DNA of 64,000 nt from an uncultured bacterium (GCA_949292175.1 CASEYJ010000003.1:1-64000), one strand, 5' to 3'. Numbered from the stretch's first letter, positions 1 through 9,363 are shown. The notes: a model not told the origin generated them from the letters alone. Program-made: numbers and translations.

Positions 1-93
1 CGGCACCCATCCTTCCGTGCCAACTACCTTCGCAGTTCTCCTAACTTTTCGTCTCGGGGTTTAGCTTCCTTTCAAGTTCACTTTCGCGAACTC
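1..93 (-). ncRNA. Structured 5' leader of a stable-RNA operon (probably rRNA), leaving the window at the left
   Basis: Read on the minus strand, this stretch begins just after a strong promoter and folds into consecutive hairpins. One at 76-91 is a 6-bp stem closed by a GAAA tetraloop, one at 22-37 pairs AACTGC with GTAGTT, and one at 2-21 pairs GGCAC with GTGCC. It has no reading frame and is richer in GC than its surroundings. Tandem promoters followed by short hairpins are typical of rRNA operon leaders, so a 16S gene may lie beyond the left edge. A tRNA or another structured RNA is also possible, because the mature gene is not in the window. Confidence 0.5.
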
Positions 94-97
94 TTCT

Positions 98-125
98 ATC
101 TTATTACTTAAATCTTTCTTGTCAA
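98..125 (-). promoter_or_regulatory. Promoter P2 of the leftward stable-RNA operon
   Basis: On the minus strand TTGACA (120-125) and TAAGAT (98-103) are separated by 16 bp, a near-consensus sigma70 promoter. The predicted start lies near base 91, at the foot of the leader hairpin. Confidence 0.75.
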
Positions 126-182
126 GTACTTCGATATTTTTTCTTAATCTTTTGTAATCTTTGCGCTCAACGCGCATTTACA

Positions 183-211
183 ATTTTAATAATAAAAATT
201 TTCTTTGTCAA
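183..211 (-). promoter_or_regulatory. Promoter P1 of the leftward stable-RNA operon
   Basis: On the minus strand TTGACA (206-211) and TAAAAT (183-188) are separated by 17 bp. It lies about 85 bp upstream of P2, giving the tandem arrangement often seen before rRNA genes. Confidence 0.65.
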
Positions 212-474
212 GTGTATTCTTCAAAAATTTTTAAAATTCTTTACTATTTATATCGCTTAAAAGTGCATCGTGCTCAAGGCACATTCACTATGGTACATGA
301 TAAAATTTTGAAATCAAGTATTTTCTTTCTTCTTTCTTAATATTTAGTAACATATCATCAAAACTCCCTTCATTAAAGCGTTTTTCAGTATCATTTTTTT
401 GTATGACGTTTTTTTCATCAAATTAATTTATAATTCACATAGATAAAATTCCACTATATATGAAAGGAGCGATC

Positions 475-888
475 ATGAACAAATTCAAAATTTTGGCAAT
501 ATCTCTTATAGTAATGCTATCTGCAGGAAATGTTGTATTTGCAGAATCTACACAGTTTACACCTCTAAACTTTAGCGATTCAACATACGTTAGCAGCAAC
601 AAGTCTAACTCTATTGCTTCAACTTCTACAACTCCTGTTCAACCTACACAAACTGTTGATCTTACAGGAAACAAAAAAATGCAAAGTGCGATATCCGAAT
701 TAGACAACGCTCAAGTTGAAGTAAGAAATGAATTACTTAACTACAGAACTCAATATGCGGAAGTTGACGCTAAATATACGGCTATAAAAAATGAGCGTGC
801 AAACCTTGCAAAACAAGTAAGAGCTACAGAAAAAAGGATAAAACAGCTCGATAAAGCGAAAGAAAAAATCAGAAAAAACATGATGTAA
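475..888 (+). CDS. Small exported coiled-coil protein, function unknown
   Basis: The start at 475 is chosen because AAGGAG lies 5-6 bases upstream; an in-frame ATG at 460 precedes that site. The 137-residue product opens with a Sec signal peptide (residues 1-23, basic start, hydrophobic core, cleavage after VFA). A Ser/Thr-rich linker follows (about 24-65), then a long charged coiled coil (about 70-137) rich in Lys, Glu and Ala. It is probably periplasmic. I do not recognise the family; the shape recalls periplasmic chaperones or spacers. It is a single-gene unit ended by the hairpin at 917-948. Confidence 0.75.
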   Translation: MNKFKILAISLIVMLSAGNVVFAESTQFTPLNFSDSTYVSSNKSNSIASTSTTPVQPTQTVDLTGNKKMQSAISELDNAQVEVRNELLNYRTQYAEVDAKYTAIKNERANLAKQVRATEKRIKQLDKAKEKIRKNMM

Positions 889-916
889 TACAACAACCAA
901 AATACATCCTGACATC

Positions 917-948
917 AAAAAAGGCAGCGCTTAAGCTCTGCCTTTTTT
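917..948 (+). terminator. Rho-independent terminator after the coiled-coil protein gene
   Basis: An AGGCAG/CTGCCT-type stem with a short loop is followed by six T residues, about 30 bp after the stop codon at 888. Confidence 0.8.
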
Positions 949-953
949 CACAT

Positions 954-1019
954 AAAAAAAACAGGAAGTGATTTCATTCCCCCCCTGTTAAGATTTACAC
1001 TAGCCGAAATATAAATAGC
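954..1019 (-). ncRNA. Candidate small RNA with its own promoter and terminator
   Basis: A minus-strand transcript predicted to start near 1019 ends in a hairpin (AACAGG 960-965 with CCTGTT 984-989) followed by seven or eight U residues (954-960). It is about 65 nt and has no reading frame of note. Its 5' part carries the 13-base string ACTAGCCGAAATA (plus-strand sense, 999-1011). The same string recurs in the predicted 5' UTR of the minus-strand DUF475 gene (4952-4964). The promoter and terminator are seen directly; the function is unknown. Confidence 0.55.
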
Positions 1020-1025
1020 ATGTTC

Positions 1026-1054
1026 ATTATAACATTTTTTGTTAAAAATTTCAA
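1026..1054 (-). promoter_or_regulatory. Strong promoter of the candidate small RNA
   Basis: On the minus strand TTGAAA (1049-1054) is followed after 17 bp by TATAAT (1026-1031). Confidence 0.7.
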
Positions 1055-1095
1055 ATTATACTAAGAAATCTTAATATTTACCCCATTTTCAATAC

Positions 1096-1125
1096 AAAAA
1101 GGAGGAACTTTTTAGCTCCTCCTTT
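1096..1125 (-). terminator. Terminator of the first ASQA paralogue
   Basis: A 9-bp stem (AAAGGAGGA with TCCTCCTTT, 1098-1125) is followed by a U-run in the minus-strand direction, 8 bp beyond the stop codon of the gene ending at 1133. Confidence 0.8.
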
Positions 1126-1132
1126 ATAAAAC

Positions 1133-2860
1133 TTAGTTACTAAATAAAGTGAATGTCTTTTCAACGTTCTTACTTATCAAACCTTTTACCGTATCATATT
1201 CGGTTGTAAGAGATGCAATCTCGGCATCAAGCTGTTTCATCTGAATTTCAAGTTCTTCTTCTTTAGTATTAATCTTATTCTTCTTCACGATATATTCGCG
1301 TTCAGCCTGAGCTATCGCATCACTATCTGGATTTTCCATAATGTGACCGCCATTAATTTGTACATAACGTTCTTGATAATAGTAATTATCTGAACCTCTT
1401 GATACTACAAATAATTGACCTGCTTTAATCGCATTATCTAAGTATTCTTTATCATCTACGTATTCATTTTCATACCAACCGTTTTGACAGATTGTATTGA
1501 ACAAAATACTATAAAATTCTGAAATATAGTAATCTTGATCAATTTCTTCACCGCTGTTAACTTCATAAATGAAACCTGGATCATCTGTTACATAATACGA
1601 ATCTTTTACTTTATCAAAAACTCCATAAGGTCCATCAAAACCGTTTCTACCATTTGCAAAGTTAGTAAGGAAAGCCTCTGTCAAATTTGATAAACTTATC
1701 GCATATGTTTTACCGTTCTTTACCCAAGTGTTATAATCTTCAGCCTTTTGTACAGCATTCTTTGCATATGTTTCAGACAAAAAAGGAAGATTGCCTATAT
1801 TCTGGCATTTATCCATACTCAATCTGTTTATCAGATCATCCATTGCCATATAGAAAGCATTTAAGTCAGTTTCTGTGTAATCTTTTGGCATTAACAAACT
1901 GAACATACCCTTTGCCAAAGTATCGACAAACGTTAACAACGCTTTAGATGTTGCATCAAGAGCATTAAATGCTCCACTGCCATTCAATGAATCATACCAT
2001 ACATTTACGTCATTCTGTATTAATGTATCGAATGCACTGTTATCTGAACTGTTTTTCAAAACAGTTCTCAATGAATCCATTACGGTGTTCAAATTCTTTC
2101 TATCTTTAACTAGCAAAGTAATATCTTCATTTAATAAATCTGCTAAATTAAATGAACTGTTGTTATAATTACCATTTATTAAAATACTATTACCTTTACT
2201 CTTAAAATCATTCCAATTACCTGCTAGATCGGAACTATTAGGCCATTCAAAGGTAAGATTTTGAGCCTGTTTATAGTAATCTGAATCTACAGGGTAAGCA
2301 CCTGAAGCCGCCCCTTGAGTAATCAAGTCAATATAGCTTATCATTGATGTAATCGACATCGCACCGCCATATTCACGACCAAACAATTCTCCGCCCAAAC
2401 CTGCATCCTTAATGTAGATAATAGAACCTGAAGGTGCTGCAGCCTTTTCAGCCTGAAGATTACCCATAAAGGCCGCAAACGCTTTTACTTTATCTTCATC
2501 ACTTCCGACAAAGCCGTCTTCAGTAAGACCAAAGGCCTCCAATCCCTTCATAGCAGCAGCCATGCTTGAATTCAACGCAATTTTACCATCACGTCTTCCA
2601 AGCATAAATGGCTCATAATTGTTAAGTTCAGAAGGATACATCATAAGGTTGTAAGAAAGATCGTACAATGAAGTTCCATTGCCATCCGGATCCCATACCA
2701 ATTGAGTTTGATTTAAGGCATCTTGATATTCTTGTGATATTTTTTCCATATCACGAGAAAGCGACAACTGCTGTTGAGCGATTTGCATTGACTGAAATTC
2801 GCAATTCGCCTTACGTGCAGTTATGGCTAAAAATCTTGCTTGTGATGCCGCCAATCCCAT
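1133..2860 (-). CDS. ASQA-family protein, paralogue A (575 aa), unknown function
   Basis: One of three paralogues in the window (others at 13477-15099 and 18128-19144). The shared N-terminus reads MGLAASQARFLAITARK and continues as an amphipathic, Gln-rich helix to about residue 50. The shared C-terminal 40 residues form a charged coiled coil (KQLDAE, EYDTVKGLISKN, then a Phe-rich end). The roughly 480-residue middle is divergent and rich in Asn, Ser and Asp. There is no signal peptide or membrane segment. Conserved helical ends around a variable middle resemble flagellar axial proteins, but I see no specific flagellin or hook motif. AAAGGA lies 14 bp before the ATG. It is monocistronic, with a terminator at 1096-1125. 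Confidence 0.8.
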   Translation of the reverse strand: MGLAASQARFLAITARKANCEFQSMQIAQQQLSLSRDMEKISQEYQDALNQTQLVWDPDGNGTSLYDLSYNLMMYPSELNNYEPFMLGRRDGKIALNSSMAAAMKGLEAFGLTEDGFVGSDEDKVKAFAAFMGNLQAEKAAAPSGSIIYIKDAGLGGELFGREYGGAMSITSMISYIDLITQGAASGAYPVDSDYYKQAQNLTFEWPNSSDLAGNWNDFKSKGNSILINGNYNNSSFNLADLLNEDITLLVKDRKNLNTVMDSLRTVLKNSSDNSAFDTLIQNDVNVWYDSLNGSGAFNALDATSKALLTFVDTLAKGMFSLLMPKDYTETDLNAFYMAMDDLINRLSMDKCQNIGNLPFLSETYAKNAVQKAEDYNTWVKNGKTYAISLSNLTEAFLTNFANGRNGFDGPYGVFDKVKDSYYVTDDPGFIYEVNSGEEIDQDYYISEFYSILFNTICQNGWYENEYVDDKEYLDNAIKAGQLFVVSRGSDNYYYQERYVQINGGHIMENPDSDAIAQAEREYIVKKNKINTKEEELEIQMKQLDAEIASLTTEYDTVKGLISKNVEKTFTLFSN

Positions 2861-2979
2861 TTGTTCTTACGCATTCCTTTCGAGTTCTTAGTAACTTTAG
2901 AGTCCTATTACTCGTATATACGGCTAATAAATTCAAAACTTTAAAAATAATGCACTATATTATTAACAAATGTTTACAA

Positions 2980-3882
2980 TTAAAAAATTACAGAAAACAC
3001 GAATTTTACAAACCCTCTAGTTCCAAATTTTTCAATAAAATAGGATTTATTCTCAAGCAAAAACTTTAAGGTTTCTGGTCTTATCTTTATATTATTGTTA
3101 ACATTTACCAAAGTAGTCTTGTCTGAAGGATACTTCGAATCCCCTGTCACATAATTACTACAACCTGCATTTTTCTTATGACGCCTATATCCGACCAGTG
3201 GTAAATCGATAATGACAGATCCACCAATAAGATTTGCAATATTGAACAAAAATTTATCCGGACAAATTTTCCATTTTTCCGGACTTGAATACTTCAACAT
3301 TACTTCAATAGCAGATTTTCTAAAGACAGCCGAACTGTTTGGCGACCAATACCATCCGCCAAAACGCTTCTTCTGCAATTTTTTAAACGGAACATGTTCT
3401 ATATCAATACTCAAAAACTCTTCAAGCATTTTAGCCTCAAGTTCATGCCCCGATTCAGGTGAAGCAATAGAATTAACAGTGTGAACTTCATCATTTTCAT
3501 CAATTTCTATCAGTGCACAAGATGTAAAAGCAACGCTAATAGCCATATGAACCTTCAAATGAGCTGCCGCATATTCTTCAACCAAAACATCATCAGAATC
3601 AACAAATGATACAAAAACGCCGTTTGCAGCTTTTAATCCGGTCATCATAGCCGCAAACTGTCCTCTATTTACATCATGCTTAATTAAGGTGATCCTTATA
3701 TCCTGATTTACATTTATGAAATTTTCAACTTTTTCAACTGAACTATCCATAGAACAGTCGTCAACAACTATAATCTCATAATTCTTATAAGTCTGATTTC
3801 TTATACTCTCTAAAGTTTTGATTATAAAATTCTCATAATTATATGATGTTACAACAAAACTTATCAAAGGAGTCTTAAGCAT
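2980..3882 (-). CDS. Family 2 glycosyltransferase
   Basis: A 300-residue GT-A fold enzyme. Near the start it has SFVVTSYNYENFI, then VVDDCSMDSS (nucleotide-binding Asp pair), and near residue 100 the metal-binding VDSDD. Such enzymes transfer sugars from NDP-sugars to surface polysaccharide or lipid acceptors in the cytoplasm; the substrate cannot be read from sequence. The start at 3882 is preferred over longer in-frame ATGs because GGAG sits just upstream. The ATG overlaps the stop of the preceding DUF475 gene by 8 bases, so translation is probably coupled. No clear terminator follows. Confidence 0.8.
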   Translation of the reverse strand: MLKTPLISFVVTSYNYENFIIKTLESIRNQTYKNYEIIVVDDCSMDSSVEKVENFINVNQDIRITLIKHDVNRGQFAAMMTGLKAANGVFVSFVDSDDVLVEEYAAAHLKVHMAISVAFTSCALIEIDENDEVHTVNSIASPESGHELEAKMLEEFLSIDIEHVPFKKLQKKRFGGWYWSPNSSAVFRKSAIEVMLKYSSPEKWKICPDKFLFNIANLIGGSVIIDLPLVGYRRHKKNAGCSNYVTGDSKYPSDKTTLVNVNNNIKIRPETLKFLLENKSYFIEKFGTRGFVKFVFSVIF

Positions 3883-4936
3883 TTTCTCCGCCTTCATTTT
3901 TTGCAACTTTTTTATTATGAAGAATAGATGAAACAAAAGCCGCCAAAATAAAACCTAATCCTATAAGCCCTGTTATAACTTCCGGAACTTCTCTGACGGT
4001 AGAAACAAGCATTAATCCCGCCAATGCTCCAATTGCCCAATGTGCTCCGTGTTCAAGATACAAAAACTGAGCCAAAGTTTTCTTTTCAACAAGCATTATA
4101 GTCAATGATCTTACAAACATTGCACCAATTGATAACCCTATAGTTATTATAATAATATCTTTACTCAAAGCAAAAGCACCAAGTACACCATCTAATGAGA
4201 ACGATGCATCAATCAATTCCAAATACATAAAACTTACAAAACCTGTACAAGCAACAGATTGCATATTACATTTTGCAGCACGCATCTCTTCGTGCTTTTC
4301 GAGAAAATGAGCAACCCCGTCAATTACAAGATAAGTAATTATACCACTTATACCCGCAATTAAAACGTGAACCTTTTGCTCAACTGCAACAAAATTCTGA
4401 GTAGCTAAAAGTAAACCTAAAGCAATTACAATTTCTATACCCTTAACATGATCTAAGTGAGAAAGAGGAGCTTCAATCGGTTTAATCCAGTGAACTTCCT
4501 TTTTATGATCAAAGAAGTAGTTAAGGAATAACATAACAAGGAACAATCCACCAAAAGTAACAATTGGCGCATGTGTCTGATGTAGATAATACGCATACTT
4601 ATCAACATTGTTCGTTGCTATATTGAAAACTTCTAACATACTGAGCTTGGCAAAAATAGAAACAACCAAAATCGGGAATAAAAATCTCATACCAAATACA
4701 GCTATCAAAATCCCCCAAGTTATAAAACGATGTCTCCATACCTCAGACATTTTTTCAAGCTTCATAGCATTCACAACAGCGTTATCAAAAGATAAACTTA
4801 CCTCAAGAACACCCAAGACCAATGCTATAAACACGCACTGCAAACCAGAACCTGCATGAACGTGGTTTCCCCAAAAATAAGCCGCAACGATACCCGCAAC
4901 CGTTATGATATATGAACTTAAAAAATACTGAAGCAT
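3875..4936 (-). CDS. DUF475 (TerC-like) integral membrane protein
   Basis: 353 residues with about eight or nine hydrophobic segments. The conserved acidic membrane motifs LEVSLSFDNAVVNA (near residue 45) and ELIDASFSLDGVLGA (near 240) mark the TerC/DUF475 superfamily, whose members are linked to tellurite resistance and metal (manganese) export. The role here is inferred from family only. It is the first gene of a two-gene minus-strand operon with the GT2 enzyme. A promoter (4978-5006) and an AGAGG ribosome-binding site precede it. It is divergent from prfA. Confidence 0.85.
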   Translation of the reverse strand: MLQYFLSSYIITVAGIVAAYFWGNHVHAGSGLQCVFIALVLGVLEVSLSFDNAVVNAMKLEKMSEVWRHRFITWGILIAVFGMRFLFPILVVSIFAKLSMLEVFNIATNNVDKYAYYLHQTHAPIVTFGGLFLVMLFLNYFFDHKKEVHWIKPIEAPLSHLDHVKGIEIVIALGLLLATQNFVAVEQKVHVLIAGISGIITYLVIDGVAHFLEKHEEMRAAKCNMQSVACTGFVSFMYLELIDASFSLDGVLGAFALSKDIIIITIGLSIGAMFVRSLTIMLVEKKTLAQFLYLEHGAHWAIGALAGLMLVSTVREVPEVITGLIGLGFILAAFVSSILHNKKVAKNEGGENA

Positions 4937-4977
4937 CTTAATAACCTCTCAACTAGCCGAAATAATATTACTCGTCC

Positions 4978-5006
4978 ATTAAACCACACTTTTAACTTTT
5001 TGACAA
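4978..5006 (-). promoter_or_regulatory. Promoter of the DUF475-GT2 operon
   Basis: On the minus strand TTGTCA (5001-5006) and TTTAAT (4978-4983) are 17 bp apart. The predicted 5' UTR of about 35 nt contains the 13-base string shared with the small RNA at 954-1019. Confidence 0.6.
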
Positions 5007-5040
5007 ATATTATTAATGTAAACACGAATTTAACATTCGT

Positions 5041-5068
5041 TTGAAAAATAACTTGTTCTTGTTATACT
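5041..5068 (+). promoter_or_regulatory. Promoter of prfA, abutting the start codon
   Basis: TTGAAA (5041-5046), 16 bp, TATACT (5063-5068). The expected transcription start is at or within a base of the ATG at 5076. Confidence 0.65.
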
Positions 5069-5075
5069 CAAAAGT

Positions 5076-6158
5076 ATGAAAGATATGTTAGATAAAATTT
5101 TACAAATAGAAAAGAAATACATTGAGTTAGGTGAAACTCTCTCAGATCCTGCCGTAATTCAGGATTACAACCGTTTTAGAGATTTGTCTAAACAGAGAAA
5201 GTCAATGGAAGAAACTGTTCACCTTTACTATGAATGGAAAAAAGCAACAGATGCTATCGCAGAGGCTAAAGAAATGCTTCATTCAGAAAGTGATGAAGAG
5301 ATGCGTGCATTCATAAAGGCCGATATGGAAGCTAATGAGGCTAAAATTCCTGAATACGAAGAAAGAATGAAAGTCTTACTTCTTCCAAGAGACCCTATGG
5401 ATGACAAAGACATTATGCTTGAAATTAGAGGAAGCGCCGGCGGCGATGAAGCAAATATCTTTGCCGGAGATTTGATGAGAATGTACCTCCGCTATGCCGA
5501 CAAAAAAGGTTGGCAAACTCAGATTTTAAGTAAAACCGACTGCGAAGCAGGCGGAGTATCTGAAGTTATCATCTCTATAAAAGGTGATGCAGTATATTCA
5601 CAACTAAAATATGAATCAGGTGTGCACCGTGTGCAAAGAGTTCCGGCAACGGAATCTCAAGGAAGAGTTCATACTTCTACCGCAACTGTTGCAGTTATGC
5701 CTGAAGTTGATGACGTTGAAGTAAATTTAAACATGAATGATGTTGAAATTACAACTGCCCGTTCTGGCGGTGCCGGCGGACAAAACGTTAACAAAGTTGA
5801 AACTGCAGCAAGAGTATTCCACAAACCTACAGGAATAATGATTTTCTGTACAGAAGAACGTTCTCAACTTCAAAACAAAGAACGAGCTCTTCAAATCCTG
5901 AAAGCTAAACTGTACGATATGGAAGTCCAAAAACAAATGCAAGAAATTACAGACTTACGTCGTTCACAAGTAGGTTCAGGAGACAGAAGCGAACGTATCA
6001 GAACATACAATTTCCCTCAAGGAAGATTAACTGACCACAGATTAAACCATAACCTTAACGTGTGGACAGTAATCGACGGAGAATTGGACGAACTGATAAA
6101 ATTGCTTATGGAATACGACCAAAAGCTGAAATTGGAAAAATTGGCTGAGGTTGAATAA
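5076..6158 (+). CDS. prfA: Peptide chain release factor 1
   Basis: 360 residues, full length for RF1. The codon-recognition tripeptide Pro-Ala-Thr is at 190-192, which reads UAA and UAG. The GGQ motif at 234-236 triggers peptidyl-tRNA hydrolysis in the ribosomal A site. An N-terminal helical domain precedes them. No Shine-Dalgarno is visible before 5076 and the -10 box ends 8 bases before it, so the message may be leaderless; an in-frame ATG at 5085 is a less likely start. It is followed by ylxR and infB on the same strand. Confidence 0.97.
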   Translation: MKDMLDKILQIEKKYIELGETLSDPAVIQDYNRFRDLSKQRKSMEETVHLYYEWKKATDAIAEAKEMLHSESDEEMRAFIKADMEANEAKIPEYEERMKVLLLPRDPMDDKDIMLEIRGSAGGDEANIFAGDLMRMYLRYADKKGWQTQILSKTDCEAGGVSEVIISIKGDAVYSQLKYESGVHRVQRVPATESQGRVHTSTATVAVMPEVDDVEVNLNMNDVEITTARSGGAGGQNVNKVETAARVFHKPTGIMIFCTEERSQLQNKERALQILKAKLYDMEVQKQMQEITDLRRSQVGSGDRSERIRTYNFPQGRLTDHRLNHNLNVWTVIDGELDELIKLLMEYDQKLKLEKLAEVE

Positions 6159-6182
6159 AATCTTCATAACTAAGGATGGGAT

Positions 6183-6428
6183 ATGACAGATAGAAAATGT
6201 GTTGGCTGTGGAAAACTTAAAAATCGTGATGAGTTGATAAAAATCACAAAGGAACATACAGCCAATAACCTTATTATAAACGGGGATTCAACCGTATTTG
6301 GCAGATCCGCATATCTTTGTTATAATAAAACTTGTATTGAAAATGCATTTAAAAAAAATAGATTGCAAAAAATTTTAAAAACTCCTGTATCAGAGGAGCT
6401 GAAAGGGAAAATAATAGATGAGTTATGA
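6183..6428 (+). CDS. ylxR: YlxR/RnpM family RNA-binding protein
   Basis: 81 residues of the DUF448 family. It has the conserved N-terminal RKCVGCGKLK, a GRSAYLC segment and CIENAFKKNRL. Homologues sit upstream of infB; RnpM has been reported to bind RNase P RNA. The gene overlaps the start of infB by 11 bases, implying coupled translation. The usual rimP-nusA partners upstream are absent; prfA takes their place. Confidence 0.9.
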   Translation: MTDRKCVGCGKLKNRDELIKITKEHTANNLIINGDSTVFGRSAYLCYNKTCIENAFKKNRLQKILKTPVSEELKGKIIDEL

Positions 6429-8919
6429 AACAATAAGAATTAATGAACTTGCAAAAGAATTGAATTTTACCAATAAAGATTTGCTGGAAAAACTGGCAAA
6501 GATTGGAATTGTTGGAAAAACTCATTCTAGCACCCTTACTCCTGAACAGGTAAAGAAAATAAAAGAATTTATCGCAAATGGCGAAAAAATTGCTAAGCCA
6601 CAAAAGCCAAAAGCATTTATTGTAAAAAAATCAAAAGAAGTTGAAAAGGTTCCGCCAAAAGAGGAAAAAGAACCTGAAGAAGTAAAAAAAGCTGAGCCAG
6701 AAAACAAACCAAGAGTTGAGATAGTAAAACCAAAAAACAGACTGGAAATTGTAAGAAGAGTTCCTCGTCCTGTTCCGACTCCAAACATCGTGAGACAAAA
6801 ACCTGAAACAACAGCTTCAGCAGACAAAAAATATGCACCTAAAACTTCCGGTGATAAAGAAAGAAAAAATTTCACTCCAAGAGGAGAAAAACCTGAAGGG
6901 GCTAAGACAAAAAAAGTTGAACGTTCAGATTCTAAAAAGCCAATTCAACGTCACATAATTTCGCAAGAAATATACGAAACTAAAGGACCATCTAAAAAAC
7001 GTCCAGATAATAGTAAGAAAAAAGATAAAGAATTCAACAAAAAAGAAGAACAAGAAAGAATTTCACTAGAAAAAGCTGCGGCTCAAAAGCATAAAAAACG
7101 TTCACACAAGGATGAAGAAGTCAAAGAAGTTACTTCGATAGTTGTAACTAATGCAATGACAATCAGTGAATTATCAGAAAAAATTCAACATACTCCTGCT
7201 GAAATCGTTAAATTCCTTATGATGAACGGAATAATGGCAACAGTTAACCAACTTATTGATGTTGATGTAATCAAGAAGATTTGTGCGGAATATAACTTAG
7301 AAGTTCTTGAAGAGGACTTGGACGCATATATCGAAGAAGAAATGGAAAAAGAAGAGGAAAAGAAAGCTCTAACTGAAGTAGACAAAAAACTTCTCAAGAA
7401 GCGTGCTCCGGTTGTAAGTATTATGGGTCACGTAGACCACGGTAAAACAACACTATTGGATAGCATCAGAGCTTCAAAACATAAAATTGTAGCAACTGAA
7501 GTTGGTGGTATAACCCAATCAATAGGTGCTTACACAGTATATCTTGACAACAACAAAGAAAAGAAAATTGTGTTTGTAGATACCCCTGGTCACGAAGCAT
7601 TTACTGAAATGAGAGCTCGTGGTGCAAAAGCAACAGATATTGCTATTCTTGTTGTAGCGGCAGACGATGGAATAATGCCTCAAACAATAGAAGCAATTAA
7701 CCACGCAAAGGCTGCTGAAGTACCGATTATTGTAGCTGTAAATAAAGTAGATAAGCCTAGTGCAAATCCTGACAAGATATTGCAACAATTAACAGAACAC
7801 GGATTAGTTCCGGAAGAATGGGGCGGAGATACAATTACAGTAAAAGTTTCAGCACTTCAAGGTACAGGTATTGACGAGTTACTTGAATATATCTTGCTTG
7901 TTGCAGATGTTCAAGACCTAAAAGCTAACCCGAAAGCAGAAGCTTCAGGTGTAGTAATCGAAGCTAATTTGGATAAAGGTAAGGGACCTGTTGCAACATT
8001 GTTAGTCCAAAACGGAACGCTAAGGGTTGGAAACTGTGTTGTCGTAGGTACAGCATGCGGTAGAGTAAGAGCACTTCTATCAGACAGTGGCGAAAGAATT
8101 CAAAAAGCAGAACCTTCAACTCCTGTTGAAATTTTAGGCTTAACCGAAGTACCTCAAGCCGGTGACAGATTTGAAGTAGTTAAGAACGAAAAAGAAATGA
8201 AAGCAATTGTCGATAAACGTAAAGAAAAAGAACGTGACAAACGTTTAGAAGCAATGCTTCCAGCACACATCAGAAGAGAATCTGCAGCTGGCGATGATGA
8301 TATTCCACAATTGAACTTAATTATTAAGGCAAATACGCACGGTTCTGCAGAGGCTGTATCTCAAGCAATCGCACAGTTAGAATCAAAAGAAATCAAGACT
8401 AAGATTATTCACGTTGGTGTGGGTGACATATCTGAAGCGGATGTAATGCTTGCTTCCGCATCAGGTGCGTTAATCTTAGGATTTACAGTAAAAGAAGATT
8501 CAAATGCAATAGCAGCAGCAGAAAAAGAAGGCGTAACAATCAAGAAATATGATATCATTTATCAAATACTTGAAGACATTGAAAAAACTATGTTATCACT
8601 TCTTGAACCTGAAGTTAAAGAAGTTGAGTTGGGTAAAGCAGAAGTACGTCAAGTATTTACAATTGGTAAAACAACCAGAATTGCAGGATGTTATGTTACC
8701 GAAGGTAAGATTGTACGTTCAAAAGATGCTGTACTTATTAGAAACGGTCAAACCATATTTACCGGTGCAATTGATCAATTAAAACGCTTTAAAGACGATG
8801 TTAAAGAAGTTGCACAAGGCTTCGAATGTGGTATCTCATTTGCAAAATGGAATGATATTGAAGTCGGTGATATAATTGAAGTTTCAACAAAAGAAGAAGT
8901 TGAAAGACAAAGTTTATAG
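6418..8919 (+). CDS. infB: Translation initiation factor IF-2
   Basis: 833 residues. An IF2N domain occupies about 1-50, followed by a long Lys/Glu/Pro-rich low-complexity linker (about 60-240) and a second IF2N-like segment near 245-300. The GTPase domain has G1 GHVDHGKT at 337-344, G3 DTPGHE at 388-393 and G4 NKVDK at 442-446. Domains II to IV bind the ribosome and fMet-tRNA. It directs initiator tRNA to the 30S P site and promotes subunit joining. It overlaps ylxR at its start and ends about 90 bp before rbfA, which has its own promoter. Confidence 0.97.
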   Translation: MSYETIRINELAKELNFTNKDLLEKLAKIGIVGKTHSSTLTPEQVKKIKEFIANGEKIAKPQKPKAFIVKKSKEVEKVPPKEEKEPEEVKKAEPENKPRVEIVKPKNRLEIVRRVPRPVPTPNIVRQKPETTASADKKYAPKTSGDKERKNFTPRGEKPEGAKTKKVERSDSKKPIQRHIISQEIYETKGPSKKRPDNSKKKDKEFNKKEEQERISLEKAAAQKHKKRSHKDEEVKEVTSIVVTNAMTISELSEKIQHTPAEIVKFLMMNGIMATVNQLIDVDVIKKICAEYNLEVLEEDLDAYIEEEMEKEEEKKALTEVDKKLLKKRAPVVSIMGHVDHGKTTLLDSIRASKHKIVATEVGGITQSIGAYTVYLDNNKEKKIVFVDTPGHEAFTEMRARGAKATDIAILVVAADDGIMPQTIEAINHAKAAEVPIIVAVNKVDKPSANPDKILQQLTEHGLVPEEWGGDTITVKVSALQGTGIDELLEYILLVADVQDLKANPKAEASGVVIEANLDKGKGPVATLLVQNGTLRVGNCVVVGTACGRVRALLSDSGERIQKAEPSTPVEILGLTEVPQAGDRFEVVKNEKEMKAIVDKRKEKERDKRLEAMLPAHIRRESAAGDDDIPQLNLIIKANTHGSAEAVSQAIAQLESKEIKTKIIHVGVGDISEADVMLASASGALILGFTVKEDSNAIAAAEKEGVTIKKYDIIYQILEDIEKTMLSLLEPEVKEVELGKAEVRQVFTIGKTTRIAGCYVTEGKIVRSKDAVLIRNGQTIFTGAIDQLKRFKDDVKEVAQGFECGISFAKWNDIEVGDIIEVSTKEEVERQSL

Positions 8920-8983
8920 AAAAACTTTGTCATCCACCCACAGATTAGCTCCTGCAAGTCTATTCACAAGCTATTGAGCTTGA

Positions 8984-8992
8984 TGATATAAT
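8984..8992 (+). promoter_or_regulatory. Extended -10 promoter of rbfA-truB
   Basis: TGATATAAT, an extended -10 element, lies 20 bp before rbfA. A CAAGCT/AGCTTG inverted repeat (8967-8982) occupies the spacer region just upstream. Confidence 0.6.
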
Positions 8993-9012
8993 GCAGGAAA
9001 AAGGAGACAAAA

Positions 9013-9357
9013 ATGACACTTAGAAACGAACGCGTAAGAAAAGAATTAATGAGAGATATCTCTGAAATTTTGAGAAAAGAAATCAGAGGTCTATCCGGAG
9101 TTGTGTCAATTGTTGATGTTGAAGTTTCACATGATAACTCTTTTGCTAAAGTAATTTATAGCATTTTAGGCTCAGATGAACAAATAGAAAAGACAAAAGA
9201 AATCATCGAAAAAAGTACTCCAAAAATACGTTACGAAGTTGGCAGACGCATTCGCTTAAGATTAACTCCTGAACTTAAATTTGTGTATACGGATTCCTTG
9301 GAAAAAGGATCAAAAGTTAACGAAATCATAAACAAAATATCAAGAGGTGAAATATAA
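9013..9357 (+). CDS. rbfA: Ribosome-binding factor A
   Basis: 114 residues, normal length. RNERVRKELMRDISEILRKE at the start and a KH-like fold ending with LTPELKFVYTDSLEKG are typical. It binds the 16S 5' helix during 30S maturation. AAGGAG is 6-7 bases before the ATG. It is followed six bases later by truB, as in many bacteria. Confidence 0.95.
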   Translation: MTLRNERVRKELMRDISEILRKEIRGLSGVVSIVDVEVSHDNSFAKVIYSILGSDEQIEKTKEIIEKSTPKIRYEVGRRIRLRLTPELKFVYTDSLEKGSKVNEIINKISRGEI

Positions 9358-9363
9358 ACCTTT

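Noticed and set aside
2668..3069. 133-codon plus-strand frame antisense to the first ASQA gene and beyond
   Set aside because: It overlaps the start of a supported gene on the other strand, has no ribosome site and matches nothing recognisable.
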